Source of the DNA: CAZAFN01 sp964484795
GTDB lineage: Bacteria; Pseudomonadota; Alphaproteobacteria; Methylaequorales; Methylaequoraceae
NCBI GenBank assembly: GCA_964484795.1
Contig: CAZAFN010000030.1
Span: forward strand, 1 to 14,239
Length of the DNA stretch: 14,239 nucleotides
Direction of reading: 5' to 3'
The translations under genes and the position numbers were made by a program. The notes under the pieces were generated by a model. It was not told the DNA's origin and did no database searches. It saw only the letters and a program-made list of their open reading frames with translations. Below, piece by piece: positions 7,369 through 14,239 of this stretch. Each line of letters opens with the position of its first letter. Within the stretch, counting starts at the first letter, position 1.

Positions 7369-7827
7369 TTATTCAAGTGATTTATTATATTTATATTGAA
7401 GATCTAAATATGAACCACCTTCACATTGAATAACATTTTCTGGACCTTTATTTTCGTTAGCTCTTTTTTGTGAAATTAAAAATAAATTTTGATAATAAAT
7501 TGCCTGCCTTTCTTGTAACGTCCAAATAGTAACTTCATCGAGATCAAAAGTTCTAGAATCATTCTTTTGATAGTGATGTATCATTTCATGCAAAATTATT
7601 GATTTGTCACATATGTTTTGTTCTGGATTTAGATCATCGATGTAAAAGATTCCGCCATCTTGAACATAATAAGCTTTTACTTTACATTTCTTGGAAGAAA
7701 AACAAGCTTTATCTGACATTTCACTTTTAGTTAGTTTAAAAAAAAGAGGATCTTCAATCTTAGTTTTAAAATCTGTATTCTCAAGAATCCATGAAGTTAA
7801 GAATATTTTTAATGTTTCAGTTATCAT
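7369..7827 (-). CDS. Small zincin-like protein with HEMIH motif
   Basis: A 152-residue protein of unknown role with a zinc-metallopeptidase signature: IILHEMIHHYQ places HExxH at 80-84, and E106 in LQERQAIYYQ, 22 residues after the second histidine, is a good third (gluzincin-like) ligand. Blocks YYVQDGGIFYIDD (53-65) precede the site, as in other minimal zincins. I think it may belong to a DUF6647-like group, but that is uncertain. Four cysteines (42, 48, 73, 135) could form disulfides, suggesting an extracytoplasmic site, yet no clear signal peptide is visible at the N-terminus. The ATG lies 1 base after the stop of the upstream small membrane protein gene, so the two are co-transcribed and may work together. 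It converges on blh with a 37-base gap. Substrate and activity cannot be read from the sequence. Confidence 0.75.
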   Translation of the reverse strand: MITETLKIFLTSWILENTDFKTKIEDPLFFKLTKSEMSDKACFSSKKCKVKAYYVQDGGIFYIDDLNPEQNICDKSIILHEMIHHYQKNDSRTFDLDEVTIWTLQERQAIYYQNLFLISQKRANENKGPENVIQCEGGSYLDLQYKYNKSLE

Positions 7828-7828
7828 A

Positions 7829-8116
7829 TTAGTTAAGAGTTATTTCACCAATTTCATTCCCATTATTAATATCATAAATCTTGATTAAAAGTATATTTGT
7901 CCTTTGGTCCTCTAGATTTAAATATAATTTTCTGTTATCAATTTCAAAAGATAACACCTTATAATGATCAGCCAAAACTGGGGATATTTTTAATCCTTCG
8001 ATTATTTTAAATTCTTTATTATTATATTTTTTAATAAGAGTTACTATTGTTATTGAGAAAAGACACAAAATAATAACAGCTAAAAATAGCACTAGAAATT
8101 TCAGGAATTTTTTCAT
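7829..8116 (-). CDS. Single-pass membrane protein, DUF6476-like
   Basis: A 95-residue protein with a lysine-rich start (MKKFLKF), one membrane helix at about 8-28, and a soluble domain of roughly 65 residues, which by the positive-inside rule should face the periplasm. The C-terminal part (ILLIKIYDINNGNEIGEITL) and the place divergent from rluD recall DUF6476, a small alphaproteobacterial family next to rluD; this is from memory and not certain. The function is unknown. It is first in a two-gene unit with the HExxH protein, 1 base apart. Its ATG shares one base pair with the opposite start codon of rluD, so its promoter must lie within the rluD coding sequence. Confidence 0.6.
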   Translation of the reverse strand: MKKFLKFLVLFLAVIILCLFSITIVTLIKKYNNKEFKIIEGLKISPVLADHYKVLSFEIDNRKLYLNLEDQRTNILLIKIYDINNGNEIGEITLN

Positions 8117-9105
8117 TGAAACCAGATTATATTATTATTTCAATTAGTAGCAATGACCTAGGAAAAAGAATTGATGTTCTAATATCTGAAAAATTAGAGC
8201 ATATTTCTAGAAGTAGGGTAAAAAAATTAATCTTGAATGGTAATGTGCGTTTCAATCAGAAAGTCATTTCTGATCAATCTTTTAAACTAAATCAAATTGG
8301 AAAGATTGAATTTACAATTCCTCCAATTAAAGAAATGAAAATTAAACCACAAAATATGAACTTAGAGATCATTTATGAGGATAAAAGTTTAATCATTGTC
8401 AACAAACAACCGGGAACTGTTGTTCATCCGGCTGCAGGAAATTTTGATAATACTTTGGTAAATGGACTCTTATTTCATTGTAAAGGAAGTCTGTCAGGAA
8501 TTGGAGGGGTACAAAGACCTGGCATAGTTCACAGAATAGATAAAATGACTAGTGGCATACTCCTAGTTGCAAAAAATGACTATACCCATAATAAATTAGC
8601 TACTCAATTTAAAAACAGGACTATATTGAAAGAATACCGAGCTCTCTGCTGGAACTCCTTGCACAAGAGCAAAGACACAATAGAAACAAACATCTCTAGA
8701 TCAAAATATAATAGAAAAAAAATGTCTGTTTGCCAACCAGAGAAGGGTAAAATAGCAATTACAGAATATGAACTAATTGAAGAGTTTTTAATTAATGATG
8801 AAATAAAGATTAGTTATATAAATTGTAAATTACATACTGGCAGAACCCATCAAATTAGAGTGCATATGAGTTTTATTGGAAACCCTTTAATTGGAGATAA
8901 TTTATACAAAAAAAAACAGTTTAAAAAAATTCCCAATAAAATTGACAATATAATCTCAAAATATTTTATTAGCTTGAATAGACATGCTTTACATGCCAAA
9001 AGCATAAAATTCATACACCCAGAAAAAAAAAAAGAGCTTTTTTTTGATTCTGAAATTCCTTCAGATTTTAAAAAAATACTTTTAAATTTAAAGAAATTTA
9101 ATTGA
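8116..9105 (+). CDS. rluD: 23S rRNA pseudouridine synthase RluD-type
   Basis: An RNA-modifying enzyme of 329 residues, near the usual RluD length, that isomerises uridines to pseudouridine in 23S rRNA (helix 69 in E. coli RluD). An S4 RNA-binding domain covers about 16-62 (LGKRIDVLISEKL, SRSRVKKLILNGNV). The RluA-family catalytic block RPGIVHRIDKMTSG has the active-site aspartate at D142. HTGRTHQIRVHMSFIGNPLIGD follows near 242-263, all typical. The start is a TTG at 8116; no ATG or GTG occurs before the S4 domain. That TTG overlaps the ATG of the opposite gene by one base. RluC or RluA-type relatives are possible, but size, S4 domain and the neighbouring rpoH favour RluD. A hairpin with a T run follows. 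Confidence 0.88.
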   Translation: MKPDYIIISISSNDLGKRIDVLISEKLEHISRSRVKKLILNGNVRFNQKVISDQSFKLNQIGKIEFTIPPIKEMKIKPQNMNLEIIYEDKSLIIVNKQPGTVVHPAAGNFDNTLVNGLLFHCKGSLSGIGGVQRPGIVHRIDKMTSGILLVAKNDYTHNKLATQFKNRTILKEYRALCWNSLHKSKDTIETNISRSKYNRKKMSVCQPEKGKIAITEYELIEEFLINDEIKISYINCKLHTGRTHQIRVHMSFIGNPLIGDNLYKKKQFKKIPNKIDNIISKYFISLNRHALHAKSIKFIHPEKKKELFFDSEIPSDFKKILLNLKKFN

Positions 9106-9111
9106 TTCTTT

Positions 9112-9156
9112 AATGAATATGAAGTTTAAACTTTGTTCATCTTATATTCATTTTTT
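9112..9156 (+). terminator. Probable intrinsic terminator after rluD
   Basis: AATGAATAT (9112-9120) plus AAG (9122-9124) pairs with CTT (9141-9143) plus ATATTCATT (9144-9152), a 12-pair stem with one bulged G, followed by T through 9156. It is AT-rich, so weaker than the one at 1771. It could also fold in the 5' leader of rpoH if rpoH is transcribed from within rluD. Confidence 0.5.
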
Positions 9157-9188
9157 ACTTGAACTAAGATATTGTTTTATTTATTATA

Positions 9189-10094
9189 ATGTTAATGCTA
9201 AGGGGAATTAAAAAAAAAGTTTCCAATTATCTTAATGGAGGTGATATCAGCTCATATCTTGCCATCATTCATCAATTCCCAATACTGTCACCAGAAGAAG
9301 AAATTAAATTAGCAAATAAGTGGGTAAATGAAAATTCACTTACATCTGCACACAAACTTATCAATTGTCATCTACGGCTAGTAGTTAAAATAGCAATTAA
9401 ATTCAAAGGTTATGGATTGGCTTTAAATGACTTAATTTCAGAAGGAAACATTGGATTAATACAATCTCTTCAAAGATTTGATCCCAAAAAAGGCTTTAGG
9501 CTTTCAACTTATGCAATGTGGTGGATAAGAGCATCTATTCAAGAATATATTCTTCATTCTTGGTCACTTGTTAAGATTGGGACAACTGCTGCACAGAAAA
9601 AATTATTTTTTAATTTAAGATCGCTAAAAGGAAAACTTAAAGCATTAGATGATGGAGATCTTCAACCTGAACAGGTTACTGAAATTGCAGAAAGACTAGA
9701 AGTACCAGAAAAAGATGTTGTCGATATGAACAGAAGACTATCTGGCTATGACTACTCACTTAACAATACTTATTCATTAGAAAATGATGAAGAATGGATT
9801 AATGGAATTCCTGATTATAGCATTAATCTTGAAAGCAAAATTATTCAAGATGAACAATTCTTTAAAAGAAAAAAAATGTTGTTTGTAGCGCTTAAAAATC
9901 TTGATGATAGAGAAAGAAGAATTTTGACTCAAAGAAGACTTGTGGACGAACCATTAACACTCGAACAACTTAGTAAAGCCTATGGAATTTCAAAAGAAAG
10001 AGTTAGACAAGTTGAAGTCAGAGCCTACGAAAAAATTTGCAAAATTTTGAAAAATTTTACTTACAAAGTTTTTAATCAACAAAAGGGTTCTTAA
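9189..10094 (+). CDS. rpoH: RNA polymerase sigma-32 factor
   Basis: The heat-shock sigma factor, 301 residues, directing RNA polymerase to chaperone and protease promoters. The RpoH box QKKLFFNLR at 136-144 separates it from RpoD-type factors. Region 1.2 lies near 22-45, region 2 at about 53-122 (core-binding and -10 recognition: LISEGNIGLIQSLQRFD, STYAMWWIRASIQEYIL), and the region 4.2 helix-turn-helix at 257-284 (LTLEQLSKAYGISKERVRQV). Location next to rluD is a familiar alphaproteobacterial setting. The start is uncertain: ATG 9189 or 9195 both work, but a TATAAT at 9185-9190 with TTGAAC at 9159-9164 (20-base spacing) overlaps the first ATG, and AAGGGGA at 9199-9205 lies downstream of both. 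Its 3' end overlaps purA by 23 bases on the other strand. Confidence 0.95.
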   Translation: MLMLRGIKKKVSNYLNGGDISSYLAIIHQFPILSPEEEIKLANKWVNENSLTSAHKLINCHLRLVVKIAIKFKGYGLALNDLISEGNIGLIQSLQRFDPKKGFRLSTYAMWWIRASIQEYILHSWSLVKIGTTAAQKKLFFNLRSLKGKLKALDDGDLQPEQVTEIAERLEVPEKDVVDMNRRLSGYDYSLNNTYSLENDEEWINGIPDYSINLESKIIQDEQFFKRKKMLFVALKNLDDRERRILTQRRLVDEPLTLEQLSKAYGISKERVRQVEVRAYEKICKILKNFTYKVFNQQKGS

Positions 10095-11364
10095 CAAGTA
10101 TTGTATCTTCCCTATCTGGACTAGTTGATAATATTACAACCTGCGTACCAAGTAACTCTTCGATTCTTCTAACGTACTTTATAGCAAGTGCTGGGAGTTC
10201 TGACCAAGTTTTTGCACCTTGAGTATTTTCCATCCATCCTCTATGAGTTTCATATACAGGTTCTACATTATTCTGTTCAAACTCTGAACTTGGAAAATAG
10301 TTAATTTTCTTTCCATTTAGCCTGTATCCAATGCAAATCTTAATCTCTTTAAAACTATCCAACACATCAAGTTTTGTCAGGGCGATTCCATCTATACCAG
10401 AAACATAAATTGAATGACGAACAATTAGGGCATCAAACCAACCACATCTTCTTTGTCTTCCGGTAACTGTACCAAATTCTTTTCCTATATTTCCAAGTTT
10501 TTCACCCACTGTATTTCTTAATTCCGATGGAAATGGCCCACTACCAACTCTGGTCGTATATGCCTTTACAATTCCAAGTATAAAGCCAATCTGTTTTACT
10601 GGAACTCCAACTCCTGTTGAAGCAGAACTTGCAACTGTATTAGATGATGTAACGTATGGATATGTCCCATGATCAATATCAAGAAGAACTCCCTGAGCAC
10701 CCTCAAATAGTATTTTTTTTCCACTTGTTTTGGCCTTAACCAAAATAGGAGTTATTCTTCTTACAAATTTTAAAATTTTATTTTTATAAATTTTAATTTC
10801 GTTCAAAACTTCTTCAGGATTTAATAGTTTAGATTTAAGTCCCGAAAGTATGGTGTTATGGTAATTTAAAATATTTTCGACCTTATTTCTTAAAAACCTA
10901 TCATCTTTCAGGTCGCTAAATCTAATAGCCCTTCTACCAACCTTGTCTTCGTAAGCAGGACCAATACCTCTTCCCGTTGTACCAATCTTATTTGGACCTT
11001 TTAGCTTTTCTCTGATCTCATCAATGTTTTTGTGGAAGCTAAAAATAATGGATGCATTTTCAGAAATAACAAGATTATTGACAGTTATTAAAACTCCATT
11101 TTTCTTTAAATTTTCAACTTCTTCTAATAAAGCAATTGGGTTAACAACAACTCCATTTCCAATTATTGACATCTTATTTTCTCTTATAATTCCAGAGGGA
11201 AGAAGACTTAAAGCTATTTTTTTTTTATTTACTACAATTGTATGACCAGCATTATTCCCCCCCTGAAACCTGACAACTATATCCGCCTCATTTGACAACC
11301 AATCAACAATTTTCCCTTTACCTTCATCACCCCATTGAGCTCCAACAACAGTCACATTTCCCAT
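10072..11364 (-). CDS. purA: Adenylosuccinate synthetase
   Basis: A cytoplasmic GTP-dependent ligase of 430 residues that joins IMP and aspartate to adenylosuccinate, the first committed step to AMP. The length is that of E. coli PurA, and key residues fall at the same numbers: D13 in WGDEGKGK and H41 in GGNNAGHT are the catalytic pair. GTTGRGIGPAYEDK (128-141) binds IMP phosphate; TTRVGSGPFPSEL (270-282), TGRQRRCGWFD (301-311) and TKLDVLD (330-336) are further signatures. The gene begins 2 bases after the hisZ stop and is the last of the minus-strand operon. No terminator is visible at its end, which lies inside the rpoH coding sequence. Confidence 0.98.
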   Translation of the reverse strand: MGNVTVVGAQWGDEGKGKIVDWLSNEADIVVRFQGGNNAGHTIVVNKKKIALSLLPSGIIRENKMSIIGNGVVVNPIALLEEVENLKKNGVLITVNNLVISENASIIFSFHKNIDEIREKLKGPNKIGTTGRGIGPAYEDKVGRRAIRFSDLKDDRFLRNKVENILNYHNTILSGLKSKLLNPEEVLNEIKIYKNKILKFVRRITPILVKAKTSGKKILFEGAQGVLLDIDHGTYPYVTSSNTVASSASTGVGVPVKQIGFILGIVKAYTTRVGSGPFPSELRNTVGEKLGNIGKEFGTVTGRQRRCGWFDALIVRHSIYVSGIDGIALTKLDVLDSFKEIKICIGYRLNGKKINYFPSSEFEQNNVEPVYETHRGWMENTQGAKTWSELPALAIKYVRRIEELLGTQVVILSTSPDREDTILVKNPFVD

Positions 11365-11366
11365 AA

Positions 11367-12497
11367 TTATTCCATTTTTAAAATTTTGTTATTAACAAAT
11401 AAATATTCACATTTTTGAAGTTTAGCCTCTCTCATCATTTTTTTTTCACTATGATTCTTTATGGCTTGAATAACTATAAAACCCTTTTTTATAAGATTCT
11501 TTTTCAAATCGTTAGAAAGACTAATTGATACAAAAATTTTCTTTTCAGAATCTGGAATTATTTTGGTCTCTTTAACTAGATTTTCCACAAAACCAGAAAA
11601 ACCTATACAATTTTCGTTGAAAATTTTGTAGTTTCCACCAGAAAAAAGTTCTTTTAAGTTTTCTGAATAAACCTTAAAAGCTATACCAGAGTGATAGTTA
11701 GACTCATCAATTTCCAAAGGATCAATTAATATTTTAAGATTTGAAAATTCTTTTTTAACACTATTTACAATTCTGATGAAACTTCCAATCTCACGTTGAG
11801 TGTGAATGGGAAATTTAAATTTTTTTATAATTGAAATATTTTCACTGAGATTTCCTACGCTCGAAAGCAGAACTGAAGAAACTTTTTCCAATTTTTTTGA
11901 TATTATGTCTAAACCCGAGATGTTTTTATTTCTAAATTTTTCCTTCACAAATTCATAGTCTTTTTTATTAAGATTAAAATCCTTTGAAATAGATTCAATC
12001 AACGTTGGCATTGTAAGGTTTATGATAAATTTTTTTATTTTTAATTTTTGCAAAATATCAATTATTAAATTTATCACTTGATTTTCGCAAGAGTTTTCTT
12101 CAATACCTATAATCTCTGAACCAATTTGAATTGATTGTCTAGACATATCAAGACTATTGTTCTTAACTTTTAAAATCTCTCCAGAATAACACAATTTTAA
12201 TGGTCTTGGACTTTTAGACAACGATCCACAACAAATTCTAGCAATTTGAAGAGTAATATCTGACCTAATACCCATCATTTTTTGAGATAGTGGATCCAAA
12301 ACTCTAAAAGAATCTAGATTTTCAGTATCCTTAGTCAAAAAAAACAATGAATTTTCAAATTCAAGTAATGGAGGTCTTACTAAAGAATACCCATTCTTAT
12401 TCATTAATTCCAAAAAGATTGAATTAACCTTAAATTCTTCTTTTGCCAAATCTGGCAAACTATCTCTAAAACCTTCTGGTAAAAGTTGACTTTTCAC
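11367..12497 (-). CDS. hisZ: ATP phosphoribosyltransferase regulatory subunit
   Basis: A histidyl-tRNA synthetase-like protein of 376 residues that in bacteria with short HisG forms the allosteric HisZ-HisG complex, first step of histidine synthesis. Class II synthetase-like motif 1 lies near 35-45 (GYSLVRPPLLE), with RSDITLQIARI at 78-88 and motif 2 blocks YSGEIL (104-109) and RQSIQIGSEIIG (120-131). It lacks the C-terminal anticodon-binding domain, and the HisRS active-site block is degraded (YHSGIAFKVY and FSGGNY in place of YYTG and GGRYD), so it is HisZ and not HisS. The start is a GTG one base after the serC stop. The partner hisG is not in this window. The later part of the protein is quite divergent and lysine-rich. 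Confidence 0.88.
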   Translation of the reverse strand: MKSQLLPEGFRDSLPDLAKEEFKVNSIFLELMNKNGYSLVRPPLLEFENSLFFLTKDTENLDSFRVLDPLSQKMMGIRSDITLQIARICCGSLSKSPRPLKLCYSGEILKVKNNSLDMSRQSIQIGSEIIGIEENSCENQVINLIIDILQKLKIKKFIINLTMPTLIESISKDFNLNKKDYEFVKEKFRNKNISGLDIISKKLEKVSSVLLSSVGNLSENISIIKKFKFPIHTQREIGSFIRIVNSVKKEFSNLKILIDPLEIDESNYHSGIAFKVYSENLKELFSGGNYKIFNENCIGFSGFVENLVKETKIIPDSEKKIFVSISLSNDLKKNLIKKGFIVIQAIKNHSEKKMMREAKLQKCEYLFVNNKILKME

Positions 12498-12498
12498 G

Positions 12499-13575
12499 TT
12501 ATTTTATGAATTTATTAAAAGACCAATCTAGCCAATTTGTTAAAGTAATTAAATCTTTTTTTTTAATTGTTGGGCCAGTCCAAACTCTAATTCCTGGTCT
12601 TGCTTTTCTATAATTCTGAATGTCATAAGCAATTTTTTGATCAGAAAGAAATTTAAAAAGTTTTTTATATTTAAATTCTTTTTTAAAAACAAAATAACTT
12701 GGGGTTAAAGCCTGATAACAAGCAAGCTTAGAAAAATGATTTATGAAATCACTCTTCTTTTCCCATATATCTAGAATAGATTTATTTTCTTTACATATCT
12801 TCGCATTCCCTGATACTCCTCCCTTACTATTATAAATATCTAAACACAACTCAAAATCTGCTATAGATAACAACGATGGAGTATTTATTAAATAGTCATA
12901 TTCATTCAAATCTAAAATTTTAGGAACTTTATTTTTTTTTGAAATTCTATTTCCAGCTTTCGGACTAATTATCGCAATACCATGCTGGGATTCTGATCCA
13001 AGCGCCTTTTGCCAAGAAAAAACTGCCACATCAAGTTTATCCCAGGGTATTTCATATATAAAAGCAGCTGAGGTAATATCCGAAATAACCAACCCTGTAT
13101 GATCATTTGATATGAAATCTAAATTTGATACTGTCATTCCCGTAGAAGTTCCTGTCCAAACAAAAATTAAATCGTTTTCTTTTGGTATGTTTTCAAGATT
13201 GGGGATACTTCCATCAAGTGATTTTCTACAATCAACTTTCAAATTTAATTTTTTCAGGTCATCAAACCAAATTTGCGCCCAATAATCATAAATTATGGAA
13301 GTTATAGTTCGCTTTTCATCCAATAAAGACCAAATAACAGAATTCATTGCTCCTGTGCATGAACCAGGCAATAAAAATATCTTGTGCGTCTTTGGGATTT
13401 TTAAAGTTTTTCTCATCTTTTGAAGTATTTTTAGAACGTAAAGCTTAACATCATCAGATCGGTGATACCTCCCAAAATATTGCTGATTAATCTTTTGTAG
13501 AGACCACTCATCTGGTTTTTTAGTAGGTCCTGAAGAAAAACAAGGACTGCTTGGCTTGATTTTAGGTAAAATCAT
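12499..13575 (-). CDS. serC: Phosphoserine aminotransferase
   Basis: A PLP enzyme of 358 residues that turns 3-phosphohydroxypyruvate and glutamate into phosphoserine, and also serves PLP synthesis in many bacteria. The start FSSGPTKKP (13-21) and RYHRSDD (36-42) mark the divergent alphaproteobacterial SerC type. LLPGSCTGAMNSVIWSLL (68-85) is the cofactor-phosphate region, and FSWQKALGSE places the Schiff-base lysine at K190. ATG 13575 overlaps the stop of the upstream transporter gene in an ATGA arrangement, so translation is probably coupled. In many alphaproteobacteria serA lies between serC and hisZ; here hisZ follows after one base, so serA is absent from this spot. Confidence 0.93.
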   Translation of the reverse strand: MILPKIKPSSPCFSSGPTKKPDEWSLQKINQQYFGRYHRSDDVKLYVLKILQKMRKTLKIPKTHKIFLLPGSCTGAMNSVIWSLLDEKRTITSIIYDYWAQIWFDDLKKLNLKVDCRKSLDGSIPNLENIPKENDLIFVWTGTSTGMTVSNLDFISNDHTGLVISDITSAAFIYEIPWDKLDVAVFSWQKALGSESQHGIAIISPKAGNRISKKNKVPKILDLNEYDYLINTPSLLSIADFELCLDIYNSKGGVSGNAKICKENKSILDIWEKKSDFINHFSKLACYQALTPSYFVFKKEFKYKKLFKFLSDQKIAYDIQNYRKARPGIRVWTGPTIKKKDLITLTNWLDWSFNKFIK

Positions 13576-14239
13576 AAATTATATAACATTGGAAAAGTAA
13601 TAAAAAAAACAAACCAACATAAAACAGTTAATGGCAAGCCAAACTTAACATAATCAATAAATTTATAATGTCCTGGCCCCATCACTAAAAGATTAGTTTG
13701 ATATGCCAATGGTGTAATAAAAGATGTATTTACAGCAAATATAACGGCAATAGCAAAAATTTTAGGATCAATTCCCAAACTATTTGCTATATCTATTGCA
13801 ATAGGTGTAAATAATACTGCACACGCATTGTTGGAGATAAAATTAGTAGTTATTGACACAAGAATATAAAAACAAAGTAGTACGGTTAATGGGGATGCAT
13901 CTTTTAAAATTTCCAATAAAGATCCAGATAAGAAGTTAGCAGTTCCTGTTACTTGAATAATATTACCTAATGCAAGCGATGTGACTATCAACAACAACAA
14001 ATTGTTGTCAACACTTCTTACAACCTGCCTCATTGACAAAACTTTAAAAAACATCATTGAAACAACTCCAAGTAGAGAGGCAACAACTAAAGGAAGTATT
14101 TCAAATGCTCCTAAAGTAATAACAGTTAAAAATATATATAAAGATTTTTTAGCAAGGTCTTGGTTAAAAATTTCAGAAGTAGCCCACTCCATTGGTAGTA
14201 AGTCACTTTGATTTCTAAGATTTCTTATTACAGATTTTG
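13572..14239 (-). CDS. SLC13/DASS-family transporter, C-terminal part
   Basis: The frame is open to the edge of the window, so this is the last 221 or so residues of a longer protein whose 5' end lies beyond 14239. The internal ATG at 14192 is not the start: the residues before it (IRNLRNQSDLLP) read straight into the family pattern that joins the TrkA-C-like domains to the second membrane half in such transporters. Visible signatures are SNNACAVLFTPIAI and NTSFITPLAYQTNLLVMGPG, the conserved second SNN-type hairpin and TP loop of SLC13 sodium/anion symporters. About five or six hydrophobic segments are present. The substrate (sulfate, dicarboxylate or other anion) cannot be told. It is the first visible gene of the operon with serC, hisZ and purA and overlaps serC by 4 bases. 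Confidence 0.85.
   Translation of the reverse strand, partial: KSVIRNLRNQSDLLPMEWATSEIFNQDLAKKSLYIFLTVITLGAFEILPLVVASLLGVVSMMFFKVLSMRQVVRSVDNNLLLLIVTSLALGNIIQVTGTANFLSGSLLEILKDASPLTVLLCFYILVSITTNFISNNACAVLFTPIAIDIANSLGIDPKIFAIAVIFAVNTSFITPLAYQTNLLVMGPGHYKFIDYVKFGLPLTVLCWFVFFITFPMLYNL

Noticed and set aside
7691..7888. Plus-strand reading frame of 65 codons
   Set aside because: It lies opposite the HExxH gene and its upstream partner, with no motif or ribosome-binding site.
11024..11245. Plus-strand reading frame inside purA
   Set aside because: Antisense to conserved PurA sequence, no recognisable features.
11367..12497. Histidyl-tRNA synthetase (hisS)
   Set aside because: Lacks the anticodon-binding domain and has degraded active-site blocks; placement before purA fits HisZ.
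13981..14211. Plus-strand reading frame opposite the SLC13 gene
   Set aside because: Antisense to the transporter; no motif or start signal.

Overview
This AT-rich window most likely comes from a marine, surface-water alphaproteobacterium of a streamlined low-GC lineage (SAR11/HIMB59/AEGEAN-169-like; the exact clade is inference). Alphaproteobacterial signs are a DUF3126 protein, a likely DUF6476 protein beside rluD, RpoH, the SerC type that begins with an FSSGP motif, and a serC-hisZ-purA run. Intergenic gaps are short, genes often overlap, and several starts are GTG or TTG.

Layout. (1) 28-243 (-): DUF3126 protein. (2) 366-840 (+): DUF3429-like membrane protein whose 5' end seems frameshifted. 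(3) 841-1057: leader of the rhodopsin gene, with a TATAAT box, a clear Shine-Dalgarno and a small hairpin. (4) 1058-1747 (+): blue-tuned proteorhodopsin, closed by a strong intrinsic terminator at 1771-1806. (5) 1825-7331 (+): crtE-crtI-crtB-crtY-blh, tightly packed or overlapping. (6) 7369-8116 (-): an HExxH protein and a small DUF6476-like membrane protein. (7) 8116-9105 (+): rluD, whose start codon overlaps the divergent small gene by one base. (8) 9189-10094 (+): rpoH, overlapping purA tail to tail. (9) 14239-10072 (-): SLC13-family transporter (5' end outside the window), serC, hisZ and purA, with junctions of -4 to +2 bases, so almost certainly one operon.

How the genes work together. 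CrtE makes geranylgeranyl diphosphate, CrtB condenses two of these to phytoene, CrtI desaturates phytoene to lycopene, CrtY cyclises lycopene to beta-carotene, and Blh cleaves beta-carotene to two retinals. Retinal binds Lys212 of the rhodopsin, giving a complete light-driven proton pump with its chromophore pathway. The terminator between the opsin and crtE suggests that abundant opsin and catalytic amounts of pathway enzymes are set by partial read-through (inference). The minus-strand operon serves serine/PLP, histidine and purine synthesis.

I see no wholly new system. The photosystem is of a known kind. The points most worth a second look are the terminator split, the signal-peptide-less blue opsin, the short HExxH protein with its small membrane partner, the one-base divergent start overlap and the frameshifted DUF3429 gene. 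No tRNA, rRNA, CRISPR, insertion sequence or integrase was found.
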